A stretch of DNA of 64,000 nt from Magicicada septendecula. Its lineage: Eukaryota > Arthropoda > Insecta > Hemiptera > Cicadidae. Position numbers and translations under genes: made by a program. The stretch is from assembly GCA_034769895.1 (NCBI GenBank), contig CM068367.1, positions 1,311,395,046 through 1,311,459,045 on the forward strand. Reading direction: 5' to 3'. How positions within the stretch are numbered: position 1 is the stretch's first letter; every line of letters begins with the position of its first letter. The notes under the pieces were generated by a model, which was not told the DNA's origin, made no database searches, and saw nothing but the letters and a program-made list of their open reading frames with translations. Below are positions 55,690 through 64,000 of this stretch, in pieces.

Positions 55690-57714
55690 TGCAACTCTAC
55701 TTCTATGCGTTATTGTTATGTCGTGTTATGTGTGAGTACCTACCTGCTGTCTGATCTTGCAGATTCTTCCGACTAGGGCGTGTGGATTTTGGATTTGAAG
55801 TTTGCAAGCTAGTAATCTCAAATTTATTACAACAACACACAAAATAGGTTACTTTAAAGGGGGAGAGTTTTGTGAGACTGGTAGGCTTTAACGTACAACA
55901 ATAAAACACTGTTATATGGGGTAATAAAACGTTGTTTATTACTCCAACAACACACAAGAATAGAATGGTTATTATATTATGGATTTCTTACAGTCTAAAC
56001 AATGAATCAATGTTTCTCGATTGGTCAATAGTTGAAAGAAACTAAACTCGTTCTTTGGCGAGTTAATTGCAATTTAAATTTTAATTTATTAATTGATTTG
56101 ATCTAATTAAATTTCTTTAATTAAATTGAATTTAAATGTTCATGAAACAAAATATAAAACTCTGAAATTAATTAGAATAATTTTCCAAATGAATTTGACG
56201 TGACAGTCTAGTTCACGTTATTTCATTTCTAGTGATTCGACTTCTGATATACTGCAGTATGATCTAATAATTAGATTGTCAGTTAAGATTTGTATAGCGC
56301 TTTTATACTACTTCTATTTCTTAACTATAACTTACTGATGACTTAAACTGCTATACAGATTATCACAATGAATTTACTTTTTAATTACTAGAGTCTTTGC
56401 TTTTTGTTTGGCACCTGAATTATTTGAATTACAATATTTTAATTGAAAAAAAGAAAATTTGGTGTGAAAAATAAATAAGTGGATTTTGCTTTCCTGTTAC
56501 TGAAGAGGATGTCGTCCCGATTTGTCCCTCGTCGATTCGAGTCCTTGGTTAGAGAAAGTAATCTGCTTAGAACTGCTGGATTCGGTCGTGGAGTTCAAAA
56601 TTCGGCAACACTCTGCTTCCTTGCTGTTTGTGAATATTTTAACGTCTGCTGCTGTCCGCTGGAACTGCTTCCTGTCCCTCGTCGATTCGCACGTTGCACG
56701 TCAGCGTGTGTGTGTGTGCTTCGTTCGGGTGGTCGCTCTGCTCGTCAGCTGTTCACCAATGATTTAGACGGCCTCTCTGCTGTATTCTTGAAGTCTGGTC
56801 TTGAAGTCTGGTGGATCTCTTGCGTGCTTATGACTAACTGGTAGTACACAATAAGCTTGGTTGATGTACTGAAGAGTATCTCGCCTTTACGCAACAATTA
56901 CGAGCTATACAGATGATCTGTACTTAGTGTGTTCGTAATTGCGTGTGTGTTGACCACGTAGAGTCTTCTTGTTGATCTTCACCACTTTGGTTACTAGACG
57001 ATCGAAGGACTACGTCTTAACTTCGTGAGTACTGGCAAAAGAGTGATCTTTCAGCGTGAAAACACCTCGCTGGCCGGGGCTCGCGTCAAATGATTTCATT
57101 GGCTGACACACTCTCCCTACCACATAAAATTTTGAATTCCCTTGGTCCGTGAGAATGAATTTAGGTTCCCACAGACGGAGAATTGATATTATTTCTAATA
57201 TTACTATCAGCGGAACCAATTTGTCGCTCCGGATATCCTGTGCTTATTTAATTTTGCAATAACTTGGTTGCAAACCAAGTTGTGTGAAATCTAAAATATA
57301 CAATCTGTTAGAAATTATTATCTTTATAACATACTAAAATCTCATTACTGTAACTCTATTTTTACAGAAGTTATTCAATTATATTTAATTAACTCTTTCA
57401 TTTGTTAATTATATCGCGTAAAATTTGCACACGTCATTATTAATATTTCGGCAAACATTTTGGCTATGTTGGATTTCGCCTTTATTTATTAGTTTCCGAG
57501 ATATTAATAATTAACAGTTTGGGTGTGGTCGCTTCCTTGTACAGCGAACTGATTACGTAATGACCACGTGTGCGTTGCTTTACAAAGCATTATTTTCAAT
57601 GCTCTACATTCAAATGGAGTTTTGACTGTTATATTTTATTTAAATATGCTTTCAGTATGCGGTAAACATATAACCCCAAATAGTTAATATTTGGTGCTGT
57701 TATATATTCCCACA
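55690..57714 (-). mobile_element. 3' LTR of element D
   Basis: A 2.0-kb LTR; the minus strand starts TGTGGGAATATATAAC after the polypurine AAAAGCGGG and ends GTAGAGTTGCA. The first 590 bases match the partial 5' LTR at 63411-64000 with about five differences. A more GC-rich block at 56500-57000 carries open frames that show no gene character. Confidence 0.85.
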
Positions 57715-58319
57715 CCCGCTTTTAAAATAAAAAAAAAAAATGAATTTAATAATTACAGTTATTTTTTTTTCTCAATCATTACACACATATTCTGTAATCA
57801 CTATACTTATTATCTATACATTGTACTACTTATTCAAAAAGAAAAACATACATGTGTGTTAATGTTATTTCATTACATACAACTTAATTCTAAATACATT
57901 TATTAATAATATTATATTTGCAATTATTTGTGTATTAATGTTTTTAGAACGGCTGATATCTTTGTTTGTAAACAGTGGCGCGTGTGCACGAAAGAATTTG
58001 CTGACAGTTTATTTACAACCGTTATCGCCTGCTGCTGGCTAATTGCTTGACGTACTTTCAAATGTCGGTCAGGTAGTTATCGCGTGACGTAACTATTTCC
58101 TGCTGTGTGTTCGTTCGGTTCTACACGCCCGTTGTTTATCGCGATAGAAAAACATTATTATTACTACACAAGCTATCTACAATTATTATTAATAATATTA
58201 TACATCACAAGTTATTTATTTTAATTTTAATTATTATAATACAATTATTATTATCTCTAAATACTATTTATTTTTTTAAAATCTTATTATTTCGTCGCGA
58301 CGCGCTTTGGAACGCCATG
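57715..58319. other. Element D non-coding stretch between pol and the 3' LTR
   Basis: AT-rich, ending at the polypurine tract (minus strand AAAAGCGGG). No envelope or other coding sequence is seen. Confidence 0.65.
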
Positions 58320-61300
58320 CTACTCAAAGTATTTTCTCAAAGAGCTCGCATGGTATTTACCGATCGTTTTCGTTCGGTCGAGCGTCGTAACGATAAACGT
58401 GTGAGGCGCGAGTTGTTGAGCCAACAGATAGGGACCATTATATAAACGAAAAAACTTTGCGGCCACATTTATGTCTCTTCGGCCTACAGGATTCGCCTTG
58501 AGCAGTACTTTCTCACCTACTACAAAGTTCGTTAGTTTATGAGTCGTATTGAATTTGTCTGCCCTTTTTCGCCCTTTTTCAACTATTCTTTCCCTCACAA
58601 GTTGATTTTTACATTGCACCGGCAGAGGTAGATTATAAGTCTTTGGCCTACTTAAATAATTATTCCAAAACCTCTCTGGCATGGTTCCAGAGTCTAATTC
58701 TGCTGGTGTGTATTCCGTGGTATCGTGATAACTCTCATTTATTGCCTTTTCGAAGAATGGTAAGAACTCGGGCCATTTACTTCGTTCCTTATAGCAATAG
58801 ATACGGAACATTTTACCGATTTCCCGATTCACCCTTTCGGCAAGGTTTCCCTGTGGTCGTCGTATCGAGGTTAGGACGGCTTTGATACCGTTACGTTCCA
58901 GGGTGGCTGCCCAGTGTTTGTTTTGGAACTGCTTTCCCTGGTCACTAAGTACGTTCCTTATTGGTCCATGTTGTGGGATATACTTATTAAGTATAATATT
59001 TAAAACGGACTTTGTGGTGGGCCTAGGGATCGCATAAAGGCTAACTTTTTTAGTAAACACATCGACGCAAACTACCATGTGTTTTAGATTCCTGGTAGCC
59101 TTGGGTAATGGTCCCAGAAAGTCGATGGCGATCATCTGTCCCTTATCTTCCGTTATCACATTGGCCGTGGGAACGTAAGTGTGCAAGTTTGGTACTTTCG
59201 CTGTCTGGCATGGATAACATGTTTTTAGCAATTTCTTTACCCTACGGTACATGTTGGTAATTGTAAAATCCTCCTGCAATATTTTGACACATTTTACAGG
59301 AGATGCGTGCGCCATTTTTATATGTAAAGATTGTGTTACACACGCAAGCATCGCTGGAGACAATACCACTTTCCATTCGCCCTGTAACAATTTATACAAT
59401 ATATTGTCTTGTATAAGATAGTGAGGATTTGGGTGAGCTGCTAACATTAGCTTTTTAGCAAGGAGTGCGAGGTTATCGTCCTGCTCGCGTCCTAAGTTCT
59501 GTAGCATATTAGTAGCTTCAGGCGCGACCGTGTATTGCATATTTAACACTCTCAACTCGTCGTCAGCTGCTTCATATACCTCCTCCTTTTCTACGGGCGG
59601 ATATCTACTTAGAGTGTCTGCGGTGGTATTCTCTGATCCTTTGCAATATTTAATAGTGAATGAGTACTCCTGAATAGCTAACACCCATCGTGTTAGTCGG
59701 GAATTTGCTAATCGACATTTTAATATAAACGATAACGCCTGATTATCAGTGTGGATCTCGAAATGGGTACCGTATAGGTAGTGTCTGAATTTTCTGAGTG
59801 CGTTTATTATGGCAAGTATTTCTTTCTCGGAAGTACAATAGTGCAACTCAGCGCCTTTGAGCGTTCTATTGGCGTATGCTACAACATGAAGACTACCTTG
59901 TTCGTCTTCCTGATGCAACACGGCGCCGATAGCGTACTCGCTAGCGTCAGTGTACATTACGTACTTCCTACCCTGCTGTGGATGGAACAATTGTAAATTA
60001 GATTGGAACAGGCCCTTAACCCTCTCAAACGCATCGTTCTGTTCAGAACCCCATTTCCACTTTATATTTTTGCGTACCAGCTGTAGCAAGGGGACTGTAT
60101 ATTCGGCGTATTTGCTGGTGAATTTCCTGTAGTATCCCGTGAGTCCAAGGAATGCTCGTAGTGCTTTGAGGTTCTTGGGCACCGGGAACTCCACAATACT
60201 CCTGAGCTTCTCTGGGTCCGTACTGATACCTGTAGCTGAGATTATATGTCCCAGGAACTTCATTTGAGACTTTACAAACTCGCACTTGTGTAGTTTGAGC
60301 TTGATGTTGGCTAGCCTCAGCTTCTGGAAGACGCTCCGCAGATGCTCGAAGTGTTCCTCCAACGTGCGGGATATGACGAGGATGTCATCAACAAATATTA
60401 CAGTGTATGGGTCTACCTCAGGTCCTGGAGCTCTCTCGAGGCATCTTACAATCGCAGCGAGACTCGTGCTAAGGCCAAAAGGTACCACCTTGTGTTGATA
60501 GCATTTGTTATTGAATATAAATGCTGTATATTTTCGATCTTGCTCACACAGCGGGACCTGCCAGAAGCTTGCTGTTAGATCTAACTTTGTGAGGTACCTG
60601 GCTCCTTCACATTTAATGAAGAGGTCCTCCGCTGTCGGTGCGCAGTCAAACTCTTTCTCTACTAGACTGTTTAAGTTCCTCATATCCAGGCAGAGTCGGA
60701 TCTCTCCAGTCTTCTTGCGGACGACCAGCAGTGGGTTGAGGAAGCTGCTATTAGATCTTTCAATAATATCTTCCTCCAACATCCGCTGTATCTCCTGCTG
60801 GACCTCGGCCTGGTATTTTATAGGGACCTGGTAGATTCTCCTTATGAACTTCTCCGGCTCTGTGAGGTGGATTCTGTGTTCATACACTGACGAGATTGAA
60901 TGTTCTTCACTGAAGATATCGCTGAATTCTTCTTGCAGCGACGACAATCTCCGTTCAGTTCGGGAATCTAAGGTGGTCTCTCCCTCTTCACCGTCTTTAT
61001 AATGGATCACTTGTTTTGGTGGCCGTGTGATTTTAATTGGGTCACCATGGTTTTGTGTGTGTGTATGTGTGTTCAATTTAAAAGTGTAACTAACATGGTC
61101 AATGGTACATTTTAATAAGTGTTCACTGGTGTTAATTTCCGCACGTATTTGTTCTAATACATCTACCCCCAATAACATATCACATATTAAATTGTTTATA
61201 CCCACTACACACACTTCAAATTGCACTTTGTCTAGCATGATAGTTAGATAGTATTGAGTGTCAATTTTTTCTTTTGTATCGGTAGCGGTTCGTATATAAA

Positions 61301-61646
61301 ATTGATTGATTGGGAGTGATGGGGCCGTAAGAAAATATTTTTTATTGGCACGCAGGAACCTTTCACTGACGCCGGAAACAACGCTACCGGTATCCAACAA
61401 AATCTGTGTGGGAACGCTATTGACAAAGGCGTGTAACACCGGACACGCCGCGCTCACTGGCCTTTGTTGCGTGGGACCGGATTCTAGCAACGGATCCCTG
61501 ACGTCCGGTGGGAACACATTATTAACGGGCACACAAGTTACATAATTAAAAGTACACATTTCACACAATATATAATCCTTATAATTAACATGCTTATATT
61601 TACAAAATTTTGCCGAATTTATAGCGCGTCCTCGCTGGATGCGCAT
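58320..61646 (-). CDS. Element D pol polyprotein (PR-RT-RH-IN)
   Basis: 1,108 residues. Protease: ILLDTGSVVSGV (DTGS about 85-88) and MLLGVDVL. RT: EIRLCLDMRNLNSLV, YLTKLDLTASFWQVPL, VPFGLST and the catalytic FVDD (about 418). RNase H: YTDASEYAIGAVLHQ (about 563), EKEILAIINALRKFR, HTDNQALSFIL (about 632). Integrase: HIKMAHAS...CYPCQTAK zinc finger (to about 815), core IAIDFLGPLP (about 838), VLSDQGKQFQ (about 895), PQGNLAERVNREI (about 930), and a GPY/F end (FFRLYNGPYLLAQQ). The order marks Ty3/gypsy. Gag lies directly upstream with a 28-base overlap in another frame. A viral-type fossil gene that looks whole. Confidence 0.93.
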   Translation of the reverse strand: MRIQRGRAINSAKFCKYKHVNYKDYILCEMCTFNYVTCVPVNNVFPPDVRDPLLESGPTQQRPVSAACPVLHAFVNSVPTQILLDTGSVVSGVSERFLRANKKYFLTAPSLPINQFYIRTATDTKEKIDTQYYLTIMLDKVQFEVCVVGINNLICDMLLGVDVLEQIRAEINTSEHLLKCTIDHVSYTFKLNTHTHTQNHGDPIKITRPPKQVIHYKDGEEGETTLDSRTERRLSSLQEEFSDIFSEEHSISSVYEHRIHLTEPEKFIRRIYQVPIKYQAEVQQEIQRMLEEDIIERSNSSFLNPLLVVRKKTGEIRLCLDMRNLNSLVEKEFDCAPTAEDLFIKCEGARYLTKLDLTASFWQVPLCEQDRKYTAFIFNNKCYQHKVVPFGLSTSLAAIVRCLERAPGPEVDPYTVIFVDDILVISRTLEEHFEHLRSVFQKLRLANIKLKLHKCEFVKSQMKFLGHIISATGISTDPEKLRSIVEFPVPKNLKALRAFLGLTGYYRKFTSKYAEYTVPLLQLVRKNIKWKWGSEQNDAFERVKGLFQSNLQLFHPQQGRKYVMYTDASEYAIGAVLHQEDEQGSLHVVAYANRTLKGAELHYCTSEKEILAIINALRKFRHYLYGTHFEIHTDNQALSFILKCRLANSRLTRWVLAIQEYSFTIKYCKGSENTTADTLSRYPPVEKEEVYEAADDELRVLNMQYTVAPEATNMLQNLGREQDDNLALLAKKLMLAAHPNPHYLIQDNILYKLLQGEWKVVLSPAMLACVTQSLHIKMAHASPVKCVKILQEDFTITNMYRRVKKLLKTCYPCQTAKVPNLHTYVPTANVITEDKGQMIAIDFLGPLPKATRNLKHMVVCVDVFTKKVSLYAIPRPTTKSVLNIILNKYIPQHGPIRNVLSDQGKQFQNKHWAATLERNGIKAVLTSIRRPQGNLAERVNREIGKMFRIYCYKERSKWPEFLPFFEKAINESYHDTTEYTPAELDSGTMPERFWNNYLSRPKTYNLPLPVQCKNQLVRERIVEKGRKRADKFNTTHKLTNFVVGEKVLLKANPVGRRDINVAAKFFRLYNGPYLLAQQLAPHTFIVTTLDRTKTIGKYHASSLRKYFE

Positions 61647-63169
61647 TTTGGCACGTTTTTTGTAGCTTGGTAATTTTTCGATTTATTGTTCGAGTTTTTA
61701 TTGCCCTGGGAGTCGCTGTCTTTTTCAGTTGTATCAGCTTTGGCTAATTCGACCGTTTGAATCGCTCTAATTTGTGCCCCGTCGTTGCCCTTACCCTGCC
61801 CCTTTGGTCTACCAAAATTTTGTTTACCCTTGTACTCAAAGGTTTTATTTGGCTGTTTTGACGGTGTTTGGGGTGGAGTAGAACTGGTACTCGGTTTTTG
61901 ATCCGTTTGCTGATGGTACTGTAGTCGCGTATTCTGCCCTTCATTATTTCGGCGAAAATCGGGATTATAACGCCACCCACCAAAATCAAAAACCGTCTCA
62001 CTTTGGGACACTAGAATGAGGAGTTCGTCTACCGTGCGAATACCCTGCGTAAATACAGCTACTCTAATGTTATGATTAAAATGGTAGGCAAGCTTCGTGA
62101 CTATGTCAATCTCCGCAAATGCTGGGGTTAAATGCTTCGCGCGTTCGACCTGCTGGATTATATAATTTTCGGCGGTAATACCCATTTTCTTATCAAATCT
62201 GCCATATTCCAGTTCATTGCGCAGAAGTCTCTGGGTATGCGAGTTCCAGTACCGGCTTTCAAATTTTTGTTTGAACTCCGCGTATGTGGACACTCTATCG
62301 CGTACAATGTTATACCACTTACGCGCCGAATCACGCATCGCGTTAACCACCCACTGTATTTTGTCTTGATCTTCTAGTCGGGAACCTACTCTAGCCATTT
62401 CACTCTCACACGCTAATAAAAATTCAATGGGGTTTTCGTTATTTTCCCCCGTAAAATACACGCGATTTTTCTCGTCGACAGGACCTTGTACCAAAATATT
62501 AGGAGCAGATCTCCTCCGTACCTCCTGTTGTACTTTCAAAATCTCGTCGTTTAACGTTTGTAAGACACTCTCTTTATTAGAGTCAATGTTAGATCGCGTC
62601 TCTACAATTGAAGCGTCTAATTTATCTACTCGTCGTTGCGTTTCAGTCACGTCCGCGTGAATCTTTACCTCTAGGGATTCCACCTTTTTTGAAACCTCTA
62701 GGGTCTGTTTCTCGCAGCGGGTTATGTGGTCTTTGAACCGGCCCTCCATACGTGTTACTTGTTCAATAAACGATTTTTGCATAGTGGTCTCAAAAACCTT
62801 AAACCGTTCATTGATTTTAGTATCGACCGTATTTACTTTTTCACCGATCTCAGCGACTCTCGCGGTTAGCTCTTTATTACGCTCCGCGATTTTTGCATTG
62901 CTTTCCGCGATTTCGTCTATTTTCGCAGTTAATTCTTTACTACTTTCTTTATTACTTTGCTTAATCTCGGCGTTTATGTCAGCGTTGCTTTGATCTAATT
63001 TCTCGGTTAGACTAACTCTTTGTGCTTCGATTTTAGAAGTTATTTCTGCGTTGCTAAGTTCAAATTTCGCGTCAATTTTCTCAAATCTCGAGTTCATATT
63101 AGCGGTCAAATCCGCACTCATTTTCTCGTTCATTTGCTGTATTTGTTTAAGTATTTTATCCATATCCAT
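61619..63169 (-). CDS. Element D gag polyprotein
   Basis: 516 residues. Residues 1-225 form a long coiled coil of repeating units (MNSRFEKIDAKFELSNAEIT, EKLDQSNADINAEIKQSN, IAESNAKIAERNKELTARVA). A capsid core follows with YFTGENNENPIEFLLACE, AMRDSARKWYNIVRDRV, KFESRYWNSHTQRLLRNELE and VSQSETVFDFGG. The tail (from about 410) is basic, Gln/Ser/Lys-rich and lacks a CCHC zinc knuckle in this frame. It starts about 210 bases inside the primer-binding-like site. The long N-terminal coiled coil is unusual for Ty3/gypsy gag and recurs in A, B, C and F. Confidence 0.88.
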   Translation of the reverse strand: MDMDKILKQIQQMNEKMSADLTANMNSRFEKIDAKFELSNAEITSKIEAQRVSLTEKLDQSNADINAEIKQSNKESSKELTAKIDEIAESNAKIAERNKELTARVAEIGEKVNTVDTKINERFKVFETTMQKSFIEQVTRMEGRFKDHITRCEKQTLEVSKKVESLEVKIHADVTETQRRVDKLDASIVETRSNIDSNKESVLQTLNDEILKVQQEVRRRSAPNILVQGPVDEKNRVYFTGENNENPIEFLLACESEMARVGSRLEDQDKIQWVVNAMRDSARKWYNIVRDRVSTYAEFKQKFESRYWNSHTQRLLRNELEYGRFDKKMGITAENYIIQQVERAKHLTPAFAEIDIVTKLAYHFNHNIRVAVFTQGIRTVDELLILVSQSETVFDFGGWRYNPDFRRNNEGQNTRLQYHQQTDQKPSTSSTPPQTPSKQPNKTFEYKGKQNFGRPKGQGKGNDGAQIRAIQTVELAKADTTEKDSDSQGNKNSNNKSKNYQATKNVPKCASSEDAL

Positions 63170-63410
63170 TTTAAATACACAACAATTTCAAATATAGACA
63201 ATTTAAAATACACAGAACAGTTTCAAATACACAAAATAACTTTACTGCTGTACGAACACCAGTCAGAAAACTCTTTGGGGATTGTTTAGTTGGACGCCAG
63301 CTGTTTTACGAATTAAAACAGCAAAGTTTGTTTTACGCGTGAAAATTTAAATTTAAATTGAATTTAATTAATTCAATTTTCTCAAGCCCCACGAAATTGG
63401 AGCGCCATAT

Positions 63411-64000
63411 GCAACTCTACTTCTATGCGTTATTGTTATGTCGTGTTATGTGTGAGTACCTACCTGCTGTCTGATCTTGCAGATTCTTCCGACTAGGGCG
63501 TGTGGATTTTGGATTTGAAGTTCGCAAGCTAGTAATCTCAAATTTATTACAACAACACACAAAATAGGTTACTTTAAAGGGGGAGAGTTTTGTGAGACTG
63601 GTAGGCTTTAACGTACAACAATAAAACACTGTTATATGGGGTAATAAAACGTTGTTTATTACTCCAACAACACACAAGAATAGAATGGTTATTATATTAT
63701 GGATTTCTTACAGTCTAAACAATGAATCAATGTTTTTCGATTGGTCAATAGTTGAAAGAAATTAACTCGTTCTTTGGGGAGTTAATTGCAATTTAAATTT
63801 TAATTTATTAATTGATTTGATCTAATTAAATTTCTTTAATTAAATTGAATTTAAATGTTCATGAAACAAAATATAAAACTCTGAAATTAATTAGAATAAT
63901 TTTCCAAATGAATTTGACGTGACAGTCTAGTTCACGTTATTTCATTTCTAGTGATTCGACTTCTGATATACTGCAGTATGATCTAATAATTAGATTGTCA
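63411..64000 (-). mobile_element. 5' LTR of element D (partial)
   Basis: The first 590 bases (in window direction) of the LTR, matching 55690-56280 with about five differences. The outer end and target duplication are beyond the window. Confidence 0.85.

Larger units (their letters stand above)
55690..64000 (-). mobile_element. Ty3/gypsy LTR retrotransposon D (young, looks whole, cut by the window edge)
   Basis: On the minus strand: 5' LTR (from 63411, running off the window), primer-binding-like TGGCGCTCC...CGTGGGGC (about 63380-63406), gag (61619-63169), pol with protease, RT, RNase H and integrase (58320-61646), about 600 bases of 3' leader, then the 3' LTR. No envelope gene is present. 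No break is seen in gag or pol, and LTR divergence in the shared part is under one per cent by eye, so this is a recent insertion. Gag and pol overlap by 28 bases in different frames, which in this family is normally handled by ribosomal frameshifting. Confidence 0.9.

Noticed and set aside
55703-55957. 84-residue frame repeated at 63423-63677
   Set aside because: Lies in the shared part of the two LTRs of D; no gene character.
56479-56844. 121-residue Cys-rich frame in LTR D
   Set aside because: The LTR block is more GC-rich and randomly open; an overlapping frame in another phase is equally long, and no domain is recognisable.

Overview
This window is AT-rich nuclear DNA from an arthropod, most likely an insect. 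The evidence is a multi-exon gene with GT-AG introns whose protein reads as apolipophorin (lipid-carrier precursor of the vitellogenin/large lipid transfer family), long (AC)n and (TA)n microsatellites, and a dense load of Ty3/gypsy LTR elements and Penelope-like elements (PLEs). The exact species cannot be read from the sequence.

Layout. 1-10,030: a tandem LTR-internal-LTR-internal-LTR array of one internally deleted Ty3/gypsy family (A, minus strand). 10,031-29,012: the 5' part of the apolipophorin gene on the plus strand, with six phase-compatible exons. The first visible exon is a 30-nt micro-exon carrying a Cys-x3-Cys motif. The introns hold a pogo/Tigger DNA transposon remnant, a LINE remnant, PLE scraps, microsatellites and a 9-kb Ty3/gypsy element (B) that landed inside a palindromic PLE scrap. 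29,013-64,000: an intron or 3' flank with no further exon seen. It is filled by an old LTR-like element (E) interrupted by a very young gag-only element (C), a 162-bp palindromic PLE scrap, a partial LTR (H), a GC-rich PLE (PLE2), a gag-only element with 2.1-kb LTRs (F), a head-to-head and full-length PLE locus (PLE1), a solo LTR (G), and a young, whole-looking Ty3/gypsy element (D) that runs off the right edge.

The most notable signals are small self-cleaving RNA motifs. PLE1 carries three 44-nt hammerhead ribozymes, PLE2 carries one of a different minimal (dimer-type) form, and a third PLE family carries three weaker hammerhead-like copies. Two PLE families have also left palindromic insertions made only of terminal sequence, one of which begins a few bases downstream of the ribozyme cleavage site. 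PLE1 and several LTR families sit in or beside (TA)n tracts, so these tracts look like shared landing sites. Five LTR families show related, coiled-coil-rich N-terminal gag regions, and two of the families appear to be gag-only.

The host gene would act in haemolymph lipid transport: the N-terminal lipid-binding module seen here is made in fat body and secreted. The other coding sequence in the window belongs to mobile elements. All calls come from reading the sequence; no database search was run.
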